DNA from: Diploptera punctata
Taxonomy: Eukaryota > Arthropoda > Insecta > Blattodea > Blaberidae
Assembly (NCBI GenBank): GCA_030220185.1
Contig: JASPKZ010003844.1
Span: 2,368,501-2,432,500, forward strand
DNA length: 64,000 nucleotides
Direction of reading: 5' to 3'
Both the position numbers and the translations under genes were made by a program. Positions 53,368-63,812 of this stretch are shown here, piece after piece (the first letter of the stretch is position 1; the number at the start of each line of letters is the position of its first letter). Under the pieces are notes generated by a model. It saw only the letters and a list, made by a program, of their open reading frames with translations, ran no database searches and had not been told where the DNA came from.

Positions 53368-53725
53368 TTCTTCTTCTTCTTCCTTTCCAGGATTAGGTCA
53401 ATGCGACCTGTTCCGGTCTCAAGTCCATCGTTTCCTTGGCCGTTCCAAAGATCTTTTTCCATGTGGTTTGTAGGCGTTGATTTTTTTGGGTAATCTTGTA
53501 TTGTCCATTCTGTCTAAATGTTCTTTCCATTGGTATTTGTGCTCTTCTAGTTTATCAACTATTGAAAATATCTCCAGTTCATTTCTTATTGATTCATTTT
53601 GTAATCTATCCATGCGTGTACATCCTTTATTTCATTTCAGTGGCTTGAATGTGTGAGATACCTTTTTTGTAAGTACCCAAGATTCAGATCCAAATAAAAG
53701 AACAGGAACAGCCTTAATTTTATAA
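53368..53725 (-). pseudogene. LINE-F C-terminus with (GAA)n tail
   Basis: Minus frame 53613-53419: MDRLQNESIRNELEIFSIVD, KYQWKEHLDRMDNTRLPKKI, YKPHGKRSLERPRKRW. Upstream FYKIKAVPVLLFGSESWVL-like sequence is frameshifted (53725-53640). The 3' end CCGGAAC, hairpin AGGTC-gcatt-GACCT (53395-53409) and GAA tail. Confidence 0.85.
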
Positions 53726-53844
53726 AACCTGAGCTGAGTTTCTCTTCGAGTCTTTCGGAGGGTTCCTATATATATATATTCTTATATTTTAATTTAACTC
53801 AGTTTAAAATTACTCCTTATAGGCACTTTTTTATGTCACTCGCC

Positions 53845-54206
53845 ACGCGGACCTTACGTGGCGTGCCCTGATTGGAGAGGGATTTTAAACTGTGGATCAT
53901 ACGATATGTTTGTGACCGCACAAGAACATGGAGGGCTTCCCCGAATGAGTGATCAGGTCAATGTGAGAGCTTCCTCCAAGACAACACAACATTAAGATGA
54001 AACACATCATTCACACACTCACAGACATCCATACTAAACATGGTGAATATGATAATTATGTCCATGAGTTTCGGGGACTGCTTGGGCCTTAACGTTTCAT
54101 TCATTTGTCCACAGGTGAGGAAAAATCCATCACCCAGGAAAATTGTCCCGATCGGGGATCGAGCCCGGACCCGCTGCTTACGAGGCAGCGAAGCTAACCC
54201 CCAGAA

Positions 54207-54210
<4 letters not shown>
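53845..54210 (-). mobile_element. SINE-I, full length
   Basis: Head at 54145-54205 (complement of GGGGATCGAGCCCGG), ctgtggacaaatg/cacctgt block, gaatatgataattatg, and 3' half with aagacaacacaac, gagtgatcaggtcaatg and acgtggcgtgccctgattgg. Confidence 0.75.

Positions 54211-54280
<70 letters not shown>
54207..54280. repeat. (CA)n then (TA)n microsatellite
   Basis: (CA)n 54207-54245 and (TA)n 54249-54280. Confidence 0.95.
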
Positions 54281-54283
<3 letters not shown>

Positions 54284-54284
54284 T

Positions 54285-55320
54285 TCACCACTGTATTCTC
54301 GAGATTATATATATAAATCTAGATCATCCTGTTATCCTATATGTAAGACAGGATTATTTGTACCACACATACATTTTTTAATACTGAAGTTTGTTGATTT
54401 TAATTCGAGTGTAACATAGGCTATTGGAAATTCTTTTTTAATCGTATTACGTTATTATATTCATTGTAGTAATCTTAATATATACTTAATCGTAAATGGG
54501 TTAACTAGTTAACTAATACACGAATGAATAAACTAGAATTCCAATAGATGGATAATAAATAACTAAAATCTTTTGTACGTTATTATATTTCTGAAAACGT
54601 ATAGAGGTCAAACATTTAGATAAAATAAATAAATTAATTAAAAATAATTGCGTACATTTGTATTTATGAATAAATATAAAAATTTAGGAAAACATGTTTT
54701 TCTTAAATATAGTACAGTATAAATAATTCAGGAGGATATAGGTTAATATAATTATCCAATAATATTTAGTTTAGCTTATTAATTATATATGTTTATATCC
54801 ATTATTAATATATTCGTCATATGAATCTAGAAAAAGAATTAAAATATTAAGAGCTTTAAGATGATATTATGTCTAATATGCATTTTTATATATTCATTTG
54901 TTTACAGTGTGATGTAGGATAACATTATCATATCAGCCATGCTGTTAGCAAACTTTTATCATCTAAATTATGAAATTTAACTTGCCTATTATTGGAATTA
55001 ATTTATTGAGAAATTTTCTGAGAAGGGAAAATGTAATTAACTTTCAGTTAAAACTTTCAACTACATAGTTAGTTTCGTAATTACTTAGTATATTTTTTTA
55101 AATAATCGATAGAAATATAATTAAACACTGAGTAAATAAACTAGACAATTTGTTTTACATTAGCAGAATTATATCTCCTAAAAAAGTTCAATATTTTCCC
55201 AAGCTCATAATTTAATTAAAAAGTATACACATTTACTCAGTTTCCATAGGCCTATAGCATTTCCATCGATTAATTTGCACATTATTTTTTTTACTTTTAA
55301 ATGAGGAGAGAGGGCATCAT
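54285..55320. other. Very AT-rich interval, nothing recognised
   Basis: No frame above ~60 codons and no repeat match. Confidence 0.5.
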
Positions 55321-55321
55321 A

Positions 55322-55446
55322 CCTTAGCATAGTTGGTCAAGAAGATCGCATCTTCGATTCCCTGTGGAGTCGGAATATTTAAATTGGGCTAAACTCTCTG
55401 GCGGCAGTATGACCTCCTAAGGCCTTAGTGGAAACGCTTTACTTTT
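55322..55446 (+). mobile_element. SINE-G, decayed with large internal deletion
   Basis: Head remnant ttagcatagttggtcaa, B-box-like cgattccctgtggagtc, ctctggcggcagtatgac, then directly aaggccttagtggaaacgct and TTTACTTTT. The middle ~150 bp is missing. Confidence 0.6.
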
Positions 55447-55792
55447 AAAATGACAAAGATTTTTCGAAACTTCAATAATCATGATTTTTATTTTCTTAAT
55501 ATATATATTTTCATTTTAACTACATACCGCGATTTTTTCTGTAGGCAGTTAGTGTATCTGAAAAGTAGATGTTCTATTTCCTTCATAGAAAATATTATAC
55601 GTCATAGTTGGACATTTAAATTCCACATTGGTTATGCGCTCACGCTAATTCATAGTTCTTAATATAGGCCTATTAGACTAAAGTGGTTATGATTTCTATT
55701 GTATCTGTTGTCTACATTTAACTGCTTAAGACTGTGAGTGATTTTGGAGCCGATGATTTTGTAGAGAAGATCTGACTCTATTTTCTGACATT

Positions 55793-56572
55793 TTGGCGTA
55801 TATTATTGGGAAAATCGGGAGAAACCTCCATCTGAAAATTAAAACCGAAGTGGGAAAATACAAATATTTAGGATTCACTCTACAGACAACAGCAACGTCC
55901 TTCGGAATACACATCCAAGAAAGAGCAGCGGCAGCCATCCGAACATCATACAATATCCCGAATCTGGCCAACTTATCGACAGGTACAGCAATGCAGTTAT
56001 TCAAAACGACAGTGGCACCAGTTATTACATATGGAATAGAGATAATTTGGGAAAAACTTAAGATCGGAGATCTGATAAGAATCGAAAAAGTCAAAGCAAT
56101 GTTCATGAAACGGATCCTGAGAATAGGAAAAACAGCGCCATCTCGTTTTGCTTATGAACTCATGAGAGAGACCTACTTCATAGAGGACATAAGAACCCAA
56201 TTCTATCTACAATCCACAGAACCATACCAGAAATTCATAAGCATCAGAAATAGGAAGAAGAAGGAAATAGACATAGATTTCTACACCACAACTGCCATGC
56301 TGGACGACAGATGGACCAGAGAGTGCAACCCCCAGAGACACGTCACAACAAGGCTCGCAGTACACGGATTTCACAACAAGATATGTACAAACAAGAAATT
56401 CCACGAGCCGACCGAAGAATGCAAGTGTGTGTTGTGTGGACAGAGATGTGGCAAATACCACATCATAACATGTGCGAAAAGGACAAAAACCATTACAGAC
56501 TACAGTAAAGACTAAACCACCACTAATGCTCAACCTGAGTGCACATTTCTTATTATTATTATAAAATTAAAA
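55793..56572 (+). pseudogene. LINE-N C-terminal third, longest open retroelement frame
   Basis: 240 codons to TAA 56513-56515. KIKTEVGKYKYLGFTLQTTA and TTVAPVITYGIEIIW are the region after the palm. Then RFAYELMRETYFIEDIRTQF, TRLAVHGFHNKIC and the C-terminal CKCVLCGQRCGKYHIITC (three Cys and His-x4-Cys). Upstream (55730-55792) is frameshifted family sequence. Ends (TTA)n at 56550-56565. The catalytic YADD region is missing, so it cannot transpose alone. Confidence 0.85.
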
Positions 56573-56709
56573 CCGAACGAAAACCTAAGTCATGACTTCA
56601 TTATGAGAAACAACGATGATTATTTCTAAACTACAACAGCGGTCTCGTATGTTATTGTACACTTATAATATGAGCATTATTTCACCAGCCAACAATGATG
56701 TCATAGCTA

Positions 56710-57925
56710 TTATTTAACTGGCATTATCAAACTGGAGGTTCATGGCCACGCGAACATAAGTTCTCCACACAACTTTTTACTGAGCTAATATTACGTCACT
56801 AAGAAAAACAATTCCATTCATTCCCTATATAATTTACTTCCCTTAAATCAGGATTAATGTCGAACTCCCACCTCACTCTTGGTCTATTTATTGGTGAGCT
56901 TCCCCTGGTTTTCCTACAAGAAGTTTCATGCCCCTCTCCTTCACTTCGTGTCACATGGCCTGTTTATTGCAGTGTTCAAAACTTAATTGTTCATATTAGG
57001 CCTATATCTGATTTCCAATAAAGATCATGGATTTCGTGAATTTAGTTACCCCCATTTACAAATCTGTCCCTCTTTGGTAAAAAAAAAATCCTAAGAACTT
57101 TATTCTCAATTACTTGTAATCTTTTTTCTCCTCTCTTAAGGGCACCCGGTACTTCTTTGGGTTGAAAAATTCGATTTTTATGTTTTATTTCAAAAATCCA
57201 GGATGGTCTATTTTATCGATGTGTAATATTTTGGATGTGTTAATTTTGGACATTTAAACTCATGCAAATTGGCTTCTGAAAATGGGTCTTTGTGTTCTGC
57301 TAATGTGCACATTTTTTTTTTTTTTTTTGCATTTTCCCGTAACTTGTATTTTTTTCATATTTTAGTACACTTTCCTCTGAAACTATGAAACATAGAAAAA
57401 TAAGTTTTGGCATGTATATGCAAGTTTTAAGAACTATATTATAATAATAAGGTAAATTTATCTCAGTATTTAATTTTTTAAAAAATGTATGCAACATTTT
57501 TAACAAAAAAATTCTTCTTTGAATTTTAAAAATTAAATCACAATCCACATCTGAACACAAACAACCCTTATTATTGTCAAATGAACTATGGACAATAAAA
57601 TACTAAATTTTGGAAATAATTGGATAAGTAGTTTTTTTAAAATTGTACCAAGACAATATTTTTAAGTAGTTAGATTTGTTATTTTTATTTTATTGTATTT
57701 TAATTGCTCATGAAGAAGTATGTCTAAAATATTAACCAGAGAGTCATTATGTTTAGGAAGACTTGTTTAATTAGTTACATCATTTCTATGCACATAACTT
57801 CAGAATAAGCTGAAAAAATGATTTTTGAATGTTGCATATTTTTAAACCAAATTAAATGGAAATTAGTACAGGTTTCCCTTAAAGTAGGAAATCACGCCTC
57901 GCTTCCATAAATTTTAATTGGAAGA
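56710..57925 (-). pseudogene. LINE-A fragment interrupted by a TTAA-type transposon
   Basis: 3' part 56710-57139 (decayed; ctttattctcaattacttgt marks the FENKVL codons) and 5' part 57879-57925 (cttaaagtaggaaatcac..cataaattttaattggaag) are colinear with 42512-42610. One TTAA in the original has become two, flanking the insert. Confidence 0.8.
57140..57878. mobile_element. Non-autonomous DNA transposon with TTAA duplications, 739 bp
   Basis: Inserted in LINE-A with TTAA at 57136-57139 and 57879-57882. Ends GGGCACCCGGTACT and, inverted, GGGAAACCTGTACT match at 11 of 14 positions. TTAA target choice is that of piggyBac and Kolobok superfamilies. No transposase frame inside; a T22 run lies near 57308. 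Confidence 0.75.
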
Positions 57926-58174
57926 ATAACATATTTATCTATTTTCAATTTTTTATAATTATTTTTTTTAAATTTATTACGATAGTTCCTGTAATATATT
58001 ATAACATGCAATACATGATTGATCTTGTGCTTATTTTCTCTCTGCATCTCACTACTGTTGATTATTATGCACGAATCTTAAATGTTCGCATATTTTTCCT
58101 CCTTGGAAATGCCACACCTTCTCACATTAAAAATGTAATATTCATAAATCTATTGTGCTGGCAAGACACCAGCG

Positions 58175-58345
58175 CTCTATTACCATTTGTGGGGGTTACG
58201 ATTCCCACTTTTAATAAACCACGCATCTGCGACCATTTGTGCGCGCGGGGCGACACCTGACCACAATAAATAAACCACGTTCTCTGACTACCATTTGTGG
58301 GTCAAATGAAAACCACGCAGATTGCTACCATTTTACTCCGGGATC
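58175..58345. repeat. Short repeat array with ACCATTTGTGGG and AAACCACG motifs
   Basis: ACCATTTGTG recurs at about 58180, 58234 and 58291, with a partial fourth near 58335. AAACCACG recurs at about 58217, 58273 and 58312. Units are ~40-57 bp and locally GC-rich. Confidence 0.65.
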
Positions 58346-58349
58346 GGGT

Positions 58350-59676
58350 TTTGTAATTTGCTGTTTCCATTGACGTGGATCAGATTTCCAAAGAGGATAT
58401 CTTATCAGGAAAATGGCTTACCTCGGGCCCATAGAAGGTAGCCGTTGATTCATCTTTCTTATTAAATACAAGACAATGACTGTGTTTTTAATAATGCTAA
58501 TCAGCATGATAGTTGAGGAGCTCGGAATGGTATCTTACGTGAGTGATTTCCATAACAGGATAGAGAACAACTATTTATACTTAAACAAAGCAAGAGGGGC
58601 GTTGTTTAAAAGATAACTTTAATAAACAAGTTGGCTCAATAAAAGTAAGTTAACAAGAAAAGAAATGATGGCATTCGATCAAACGATCAAAGTAGCCGTA
58701 CAGAAAAAAAATAAATAAGTAACATACCATACATCACACCACACTCACACAGATGTCCGAGTTTCGGGGATATCCTCTTCCCTAGACGGTCGGACCAACT
58801 CAAACAGGCCTCTTCTTGGCCTCAAGACAACTTGTCTACGTAGAAGTCCATGTTTTAACTTTCCAGTCGCATATTGATCTGGAACCGGATTCCACTCTTG
58901 AATCCGTTAGTACAACCAAAACGCCGATTGCTAGGATGATCGAATGATATAGTTCTGTAGGTGCACTATGTATATAAAGGTTCCGAGGTAGAGGGGGAAT
59001 GCGCCGTAGACATGCGCGGCAGGAAGGATGAAGAGGGAAGGGGTGGCCACTAGGAGAACATGGATATTGGCATATTTCACAAATGTTCCGATGTAGGGAG
59101 GAGAACAAAGGTACCACACTGAACCGAAAAAATGCACTTTCGGTTCACTATCTACGAATTATGTTTATATTTTAATACCAATGCCGCTACTGAAAAATAC
59201 ACCTTGTTTCCAAGCGTCATTGCGATATTCTCTAAAGGTATATCACTAAGTAGATATTTATCCTTATTTTTTCTCAATTCCAAAGTCTCTAATATCCATA
59301 TTGTTTCTAATCTTACTGCAAAAAGGGCTAATTTAATTTAATGCCTCCAAATTTCCCTTTTAAAAATCACTTTAGAACGTTACATTTTATGCACTTTCTA
59401 TTTTTGCCTTTATCGGAATATTCTCCAATAAAGACAGCGTCAGTAATTTAAAATTCAGAGCATAAAGAAGGCGTGCAACTCGATGGTATTAATAAGCTGT
59501 TGGTAGACCTATATCCTGATTATGTAAAGTATTTCAGTAGGCAATAGTGAGGAAATAGTAGAAGCTAACACACAATAGCATGTCATGCTATTATGATACT
59601 TAGAACTAGGCTGGAAGAATACATCAATATTAAGAAAACTATATATGATCATACATACAAATACATTATATGAAGG
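58350..59676. other. Interval with nothing recognised
   Basis: Somewhat higher GC at 58740-59110. Frames up to 93 codons there carry no domain and overlap on the same strand in different frames, so no gene is called. Confidence 0.4.
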
Positions 59677-59677
59677 A

Positions 59678-60122
59678 AATTTTGACGAATTGGCTAAATT
59701 TAAATACCTAGAAATGATAATTACGAACAAGAATGAGATGCAGAGAGAAATTAAATATACGCTCAATTCTGGAAACACATGCTATTTTATGTATTAAGGG
59801 ACTCTTGTCAACCCAGCATCTTTCAAAATAGTTGAACAAAATATACATAAAAAAGATTTCCTTCCAATATATGGATGCGAAACAAGGTATCTTATTTTAA
59901 GATAGGAGAAAAGATTTCGAGCATTTAAAAATGTAGTTCTTACGAAAATGTTTGGACCAAGCGAGACGAACAGACAGACGAATAAAGAAAATTACTTAAC
60001 AGTGGTCTACAGTATATTTTTTATAAAGTAAAATGTAATAAGAACAGATAAGTTTTATATTTTTACAGCAATAGGCAGGACATGTGGCGCGAATAGGGAA
60101 TGAAAGAGTGACATGGAAATTT
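59678..60122 (+). pseudogene. LINE-A fragment, heavily decayed
   Basis: NFDELAKFKYLEMIITNKNE, MQREIKYTLNSGNTCYFMY, then LPIYGCET, FGPSETNRQTNK and a block like IGRTCGANRE across three frames. Gives the region upstream of WAGHVARM seen in few other copies. Confidence 0.75.
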
Positions 60123-60124
60123 GA

Positions 60125-60710
60125 AGTGAGTAAATTAAAATATTAGATAAATTAAAAATGTGTTCAGAGTATGAATTATGTAAAAAAATCAATTTTATAC
60201 AAGACAAAATGAAATATATTTTACACGAAGATTTTAGTGGCATTAACATATATTCATATGCGGATTTCTGTCGGGATAAGACAATATTCATAATTATTAT
60301 TATGCAAATTCATGAATAAATTGAATTTCATAGCACCATTGACTGTGAAAATGTTGTCTCTATATTTGGAATTAAAACAATAGCTCACATCGCATATTCC
60401 AGGAACGTTTGCATTAATTAAAACAGTCTATAGCTAACGCTTAGTTTTCCCTACTACACGAATATATTGGATAGAGCAAAGTTTAATATATAATGCAATT
60501 TGTTGCTTATAAATAGGTAATCCAAACTGAAGTATATAGAAACAAAAAAGCAAAGTTTTAATTCCGTAAAATATTATATTTAAGTTACTCTCTAATTGAA
60601 AAATTTGAATATACATAACTACATTTTTAATAACCGACATGTCATTATTTATTATTTCATTAATCAACAGGATGTTCTCAACAAAGGTTTCAACGCTTTA
60701 AAAAGGTATT
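60125..60710. other. AT-rich interval, nothing recognised
   Basis: No supported feature. Confidence 0.5.
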
Positions 60711-60712
60711 CA

Positions 60713-60930
60713 CCGCTGTGGTCTAGTAATAACTCCGTTGTCTCGGATCCTATCGATCCAGGTTAGATTCCCTGTTGGGACAAATTTGTTAGATGCAATT
60801 TTTTATCTATTAGATAAATATCAGAAAGTATTAAGGTCCAAATGGTTCCCAAATATCATCTGACTGCCATAATTAGCCACATATTTCTATAAAAGAGCGG
60901 TTAAACTAAGATAGAGAGACAGAGAGAGAA
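60713..60930 (+). mobile_element. SINE-I, internally deleted
   Basis: Head gctgtggtctagtaataact..B-box-like ggttagattccctg (60760-60773), body (aaggtccaaatggttcccaa, catctgactgccat) and the SINE-I end gcggttaaactaagat. Confidence 0.65.
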
Positions 60931-61156
60931 AATATGAATCATACATTAGAGGTGAATGTATTCCTTTATCAGATAGTGAAGTCCTATGACAATGTACACC
61001 CTTAGACAAGAAAATGAGTAATCTCTTGATTCTATCAACCGATCGGAGAACTTCGTGAGCACTTGCAGAAGCCTTATTCACATTAACACGTTTTCAGCAA
61101 TTGTACTGTGTTGTTTGCTAGTTAACGCAGTGCACGCTCAAGTAACATAAAAGAGA

Positions 61157-61235
61157 CAGCTTGCCTCTGTGTGGTCGAGATGTTTAACACACATCTGCGT
61201 TCGTAACCTCACGGGTTCGATTCCCGTTCTACTTT
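61157..61235 (+). mobile_element. tRNA-like segment inside the Tc1-like element
   Basis: tgtggtcgagatgtttaaca (A-box side) and a perfect T-arm ACGGGTTCGATTCCCGT. Followed by a T-run (Pol III terminator-like). Acceptor and anticodon stems do not close. Confidence 0.5.
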
Positions 61236-61407
61236 TCTTTTTTTTACTGAATGTTAGGATAGCATTTCGCCTGTAATATAGTTTCATATTTAATTTTATA
61301 TTTGAGTTTTATGGCTTTAATACACACACAAAACTCATAAATGAAAACCTTCTAATAATTAAATGAAGAAAGAAAATTATACCTTCTAAAATGAAACATT
61401 AACAAAA

Positions 61408-61635
61408 TTAATATCGGGTGTATGAACACTCAGCATCTATTACCGCCCTCAATCTGTGGGGCATTGATGCTATCAAATTTCTACAGTCACGTGGACTTTC
61501 GGCTAGAGCATCCCAGACGTCCTGAATTTGTGCCCATAAGCCATCTTTCGTATTTCGTCCATCTGCAGGGCAATTAGAGTTCATTATAAACAAACTTGTT
61601 AGAGGCTGTTGGTTCTGAGCAGAACGTGTGCGCAC
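61408..61635 (-). pseudogene. Tc1-like transposase C-terminal fragment
   Basis: Minus frame ...WAQIQDVWDALAESPRDC then RNLIASMPHRLRAVIDAECS, YTRY-stop. W..I..(V/A)W..L....C..L..SMP.R..AVI.A.GG.T.Y is the standard end of Tc1 transposases after the third acidic residue of the DDE domain. The DNA-binding and catalytic parts are gone. Confidence 0.75.
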
Positions 61636-61802
61636 CAGTCTATTAAAAGCAATACATTGACATCGCCTAGAACAAATCCTGAATGTGGTAAAATAATTGT
61701 TACAATAACGACATTAACATTGATTTAATTCAATTGTCAAAATAAAATGTATTTAATTCATGAAACATTTTAATACAATATCACGAAAAAAAACTACATA
61801 AT

Positions 61803-61880
61803 TGAGGACGCGAACCTGCGACCTCCATTAACAGAAACAGTGACTGCATGCTTTACCGCTGACCTAACAGGGCACGTAGG
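61803..61880 (-). mobile_element. tRNA-like segment inside the Tc1-like element
   Basis: Minus strand ctgttaggtcagcggtaaag (A-box), anticodon-arm-like region, and B-box GTCGCAGGTTCGCGTCC. Orientation mirrors the segment at 61157-61235. Confidence 0.5.
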
Positions 61881-62264
61881 AGTATCTTCACTCAGTTCAT
61901 GCCACATCACGCAGTAGCTCAGGGCCTGCACAATTATGACTAGTTTACTAGTGTGAAGCCAGCGCTGTGTCGAGTAGGACTTAGAAGAAATATGCGTTCA
62001 AGAGATTACTCTTTTTTTGTCTAAGGGTGTATATACAGGATTCCGATTCGTAATCAACGCAACGGGTTGAGAAGGATGAATGGTCTCTAGGCTATGAATG
62101 CGTAAAATCAAATCTCTACTGCTCGATATCGGACCAGGACTGTCCACCTCGTATTCAAATGTCTTACTTACCACATAAACTATTTTTTTACATTATGCGC
62201 CATAAATGAAAATATGAAATAAATATGAGTCCTAAAATTAATATCTGCTTAAATATGAGCAAAT

Positions 62265-62705
62265 ATGGATGGGAAACTTGGATTTTTATTTTAAGGGAAG
62301 AAATGATATTACGAGTATTTGAGAATAAAGTTCTTAGGAAAAATTTTGGACCAAACGGAGATGCAGACAGATGAATGGAGGAAACTTCAAAACAGTGAGC
62401 TGCATGATCTTTATAGGAAGCCAGATATAATAATAACGGTTAAGTATCGTAGGTTGCGATGGGCAGGACATGTGGCACGAATGGGAAACGAAAAATGTGC
62501 ATGAAACTTTTTGTAGGAAATCCAGAGGAAAATGATCAGTAGATAGATCGAGAATGAGATGGGAGAATAACATTAATCATGATTTGAGGGAAGTAGATTA
62601 TACAGGAAATGATTGGGAAACGTTGGCTGAGGATAGGAATGTGTGGAGAGCATATGTCCACGCGGCCATGAACCTAAAGGGTTCTATATAGCCAGTGAGT
62701 TAAGT
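62265..62705 (+). pseudogene. LINE-A C-terminal fragment
   Basis: From LREEMILRVFENKVLRKNFG (frameshift near 62340), KLQNSELHDLYRKPDIIITV, YRRLRWAGHVARMGNEKCA-stop, to NLKGF and the tagccagtgagtta border. Covers the full typical 3' piece with three disruptions. Confidence 0.88.
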
Positions 62706-62710
62706 TGAGT

Positions 62711-63195
62711 GTTAATATGAATAAGTTTTTTTTTATATAATCAGAAGACTCTAAACGTTAATACTGGAACATAATATAATGAAAGGTATTGCTGTATGTT
62801 ATATTGATTCCATATACGTACAAACTGTTGAATAATGCAATATTAACAGTTAGTACATAAAAATCCTGACATTTACATTTTAATAGCAGCGTGACTAATG
62901 TGACACGAAGAATGTGTCATGGTATTGAAGGCCGGGTATTATGATATATGGATGATAGATCACCGCCAATATTCATCATATTGTCAGATGACATCAAACA
63001 TGAATGTATAGAGTATAAATCAATTAAACCGAAGAAATTTGCTCGGTTGTAGAAAGGTAACAGATAAACTATTTGAGTTAGAAAATCCTAGGTCTCAGAA
63101 AAATACTCGTATATCTGAATTATCATATGTTCAAAGTTTCTTAAATTTGGTACTCATAAACAATGTTAAAATGATCTAGGATTAAGGAATGATAT
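62711..63195. other. AT-rich interval, nothing recognised
   Basis: No supported feature. Confidence 0.5.
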
Positions 63196-63197
63196 AC

Positions 63198-63275
63198 CGC
63201 TATGGTCTCGAGGTAGCGTGCTGCCTTGTCACGCAGAGGGCCGTGATTCGATTCCCGGTCGGGACAGGCTTCCTG
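63198..63275 (+). mobile_element. SINE-H head, cut at the body
   Basis: ctatggtctcgaggtagcgt with B-box GATTCGATTCCCGGTC (63247-63262), ending ggcttcctgggg, where SINE-G begins. Confidence 0.85.
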
Positions 63276-63276
63276 G

Positions 63277-63567
63277 GGGACACGCCGTAGCGTAGTGGTT
63301 AAGGCACTGCGCTACAAGCCGGAAGGTCGAGGGCTCGAGTCCCGGTAGGGTCAAGATTTTTAAACTGGTCCAAACCTTCCGGTGGCACTATGGCCTTGGG
63401 GTTGACTCAGCCTCTAACTGAAATGAGTACCGGACGCTTGTTCTGGGAGTAAAGGCGGCCCTCATGTAGGGTGACAACCCGGCTGACATCAAGTGCCGAT
63501 TGTCTAGAAAAAGTGGGAGTCTCAACTTCCCACCACTCCAAAGGCCTACTGAGGCCTGAATTAGCAT
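63277..63567 (+). mobile_element. SINE-G, near full length, fused behind SINE-H head
   Basis: Head with A-box GTAGCGTAGTGGTTAAGGCA and B-box GGGCTCGAGTCCC, all body blocks, ending gaggcctgaattag without an (ACTTT)n tail. Confidence 0.85.
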
Positions 63568-63743
63568 CACGTTTTATTCATTATATTAATGGAATGGAAT
63601 TTATTGCCTTCTTTCAAAAGAAAGGAAATATATATATGCTTATACATTGCGCACGTATGTGCATTATTTTTCCATGAAATAAAAATAAAAACAATCATAA
63701 CATAAATTAATACCTACATGGTTACACACCTGTATTAAAACAA

Positions 63744-63747
<4 letters not shown>

Positions 63748-63810
<63 letters not shown>

Positions 63811-63812
63811 TT
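63748..63812. repeat. (TA)n(TG)n microsatellite
   Basis: (TA)n 63748-63790 then (TG)n to ~63811. Confidence 0.95.

Larger units (their letters stand above)
60997..62029 (-). mobile_element. Tc1-like transposon with both ends and TA duplications
   Basis: Terminal inverted repeats CACCCTTAGACAAGAAAATG.. (60997-61029) and its complement CACCCTTAGACAAAAAAAG.. (61998-62029) match over ~32 bp with a one-base indel, and both are flanked by TA (60995-60996, 62030-62031). Length 1033 bp versus ~1.6 kb for intact Tc1 elements. Inside are a transposase C-terminus and two tRNA-like segments. Confidence 0.8.

Noticed and set aside
53958..54245. Cys-Val repeat N-terminus frame
   Set aside because: Reading of (CA)n plus SINE-I.
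55793..56515. Host gene with a C-terminal zinc finger
   Set aside because: Homologous to 20327-20839, has a LINE-type (TTA)n tail and the post-palm reverse transcriptase layout. A retroelement fragment.
61157..61235. Functional tRNA gene
   Set aside because: T-arm is good but acceptor and anticodon stems do not pair. Best seen as tRNA-derived. The same applies to 29985, 35740, 46045, 48456, 51278 and 61803.
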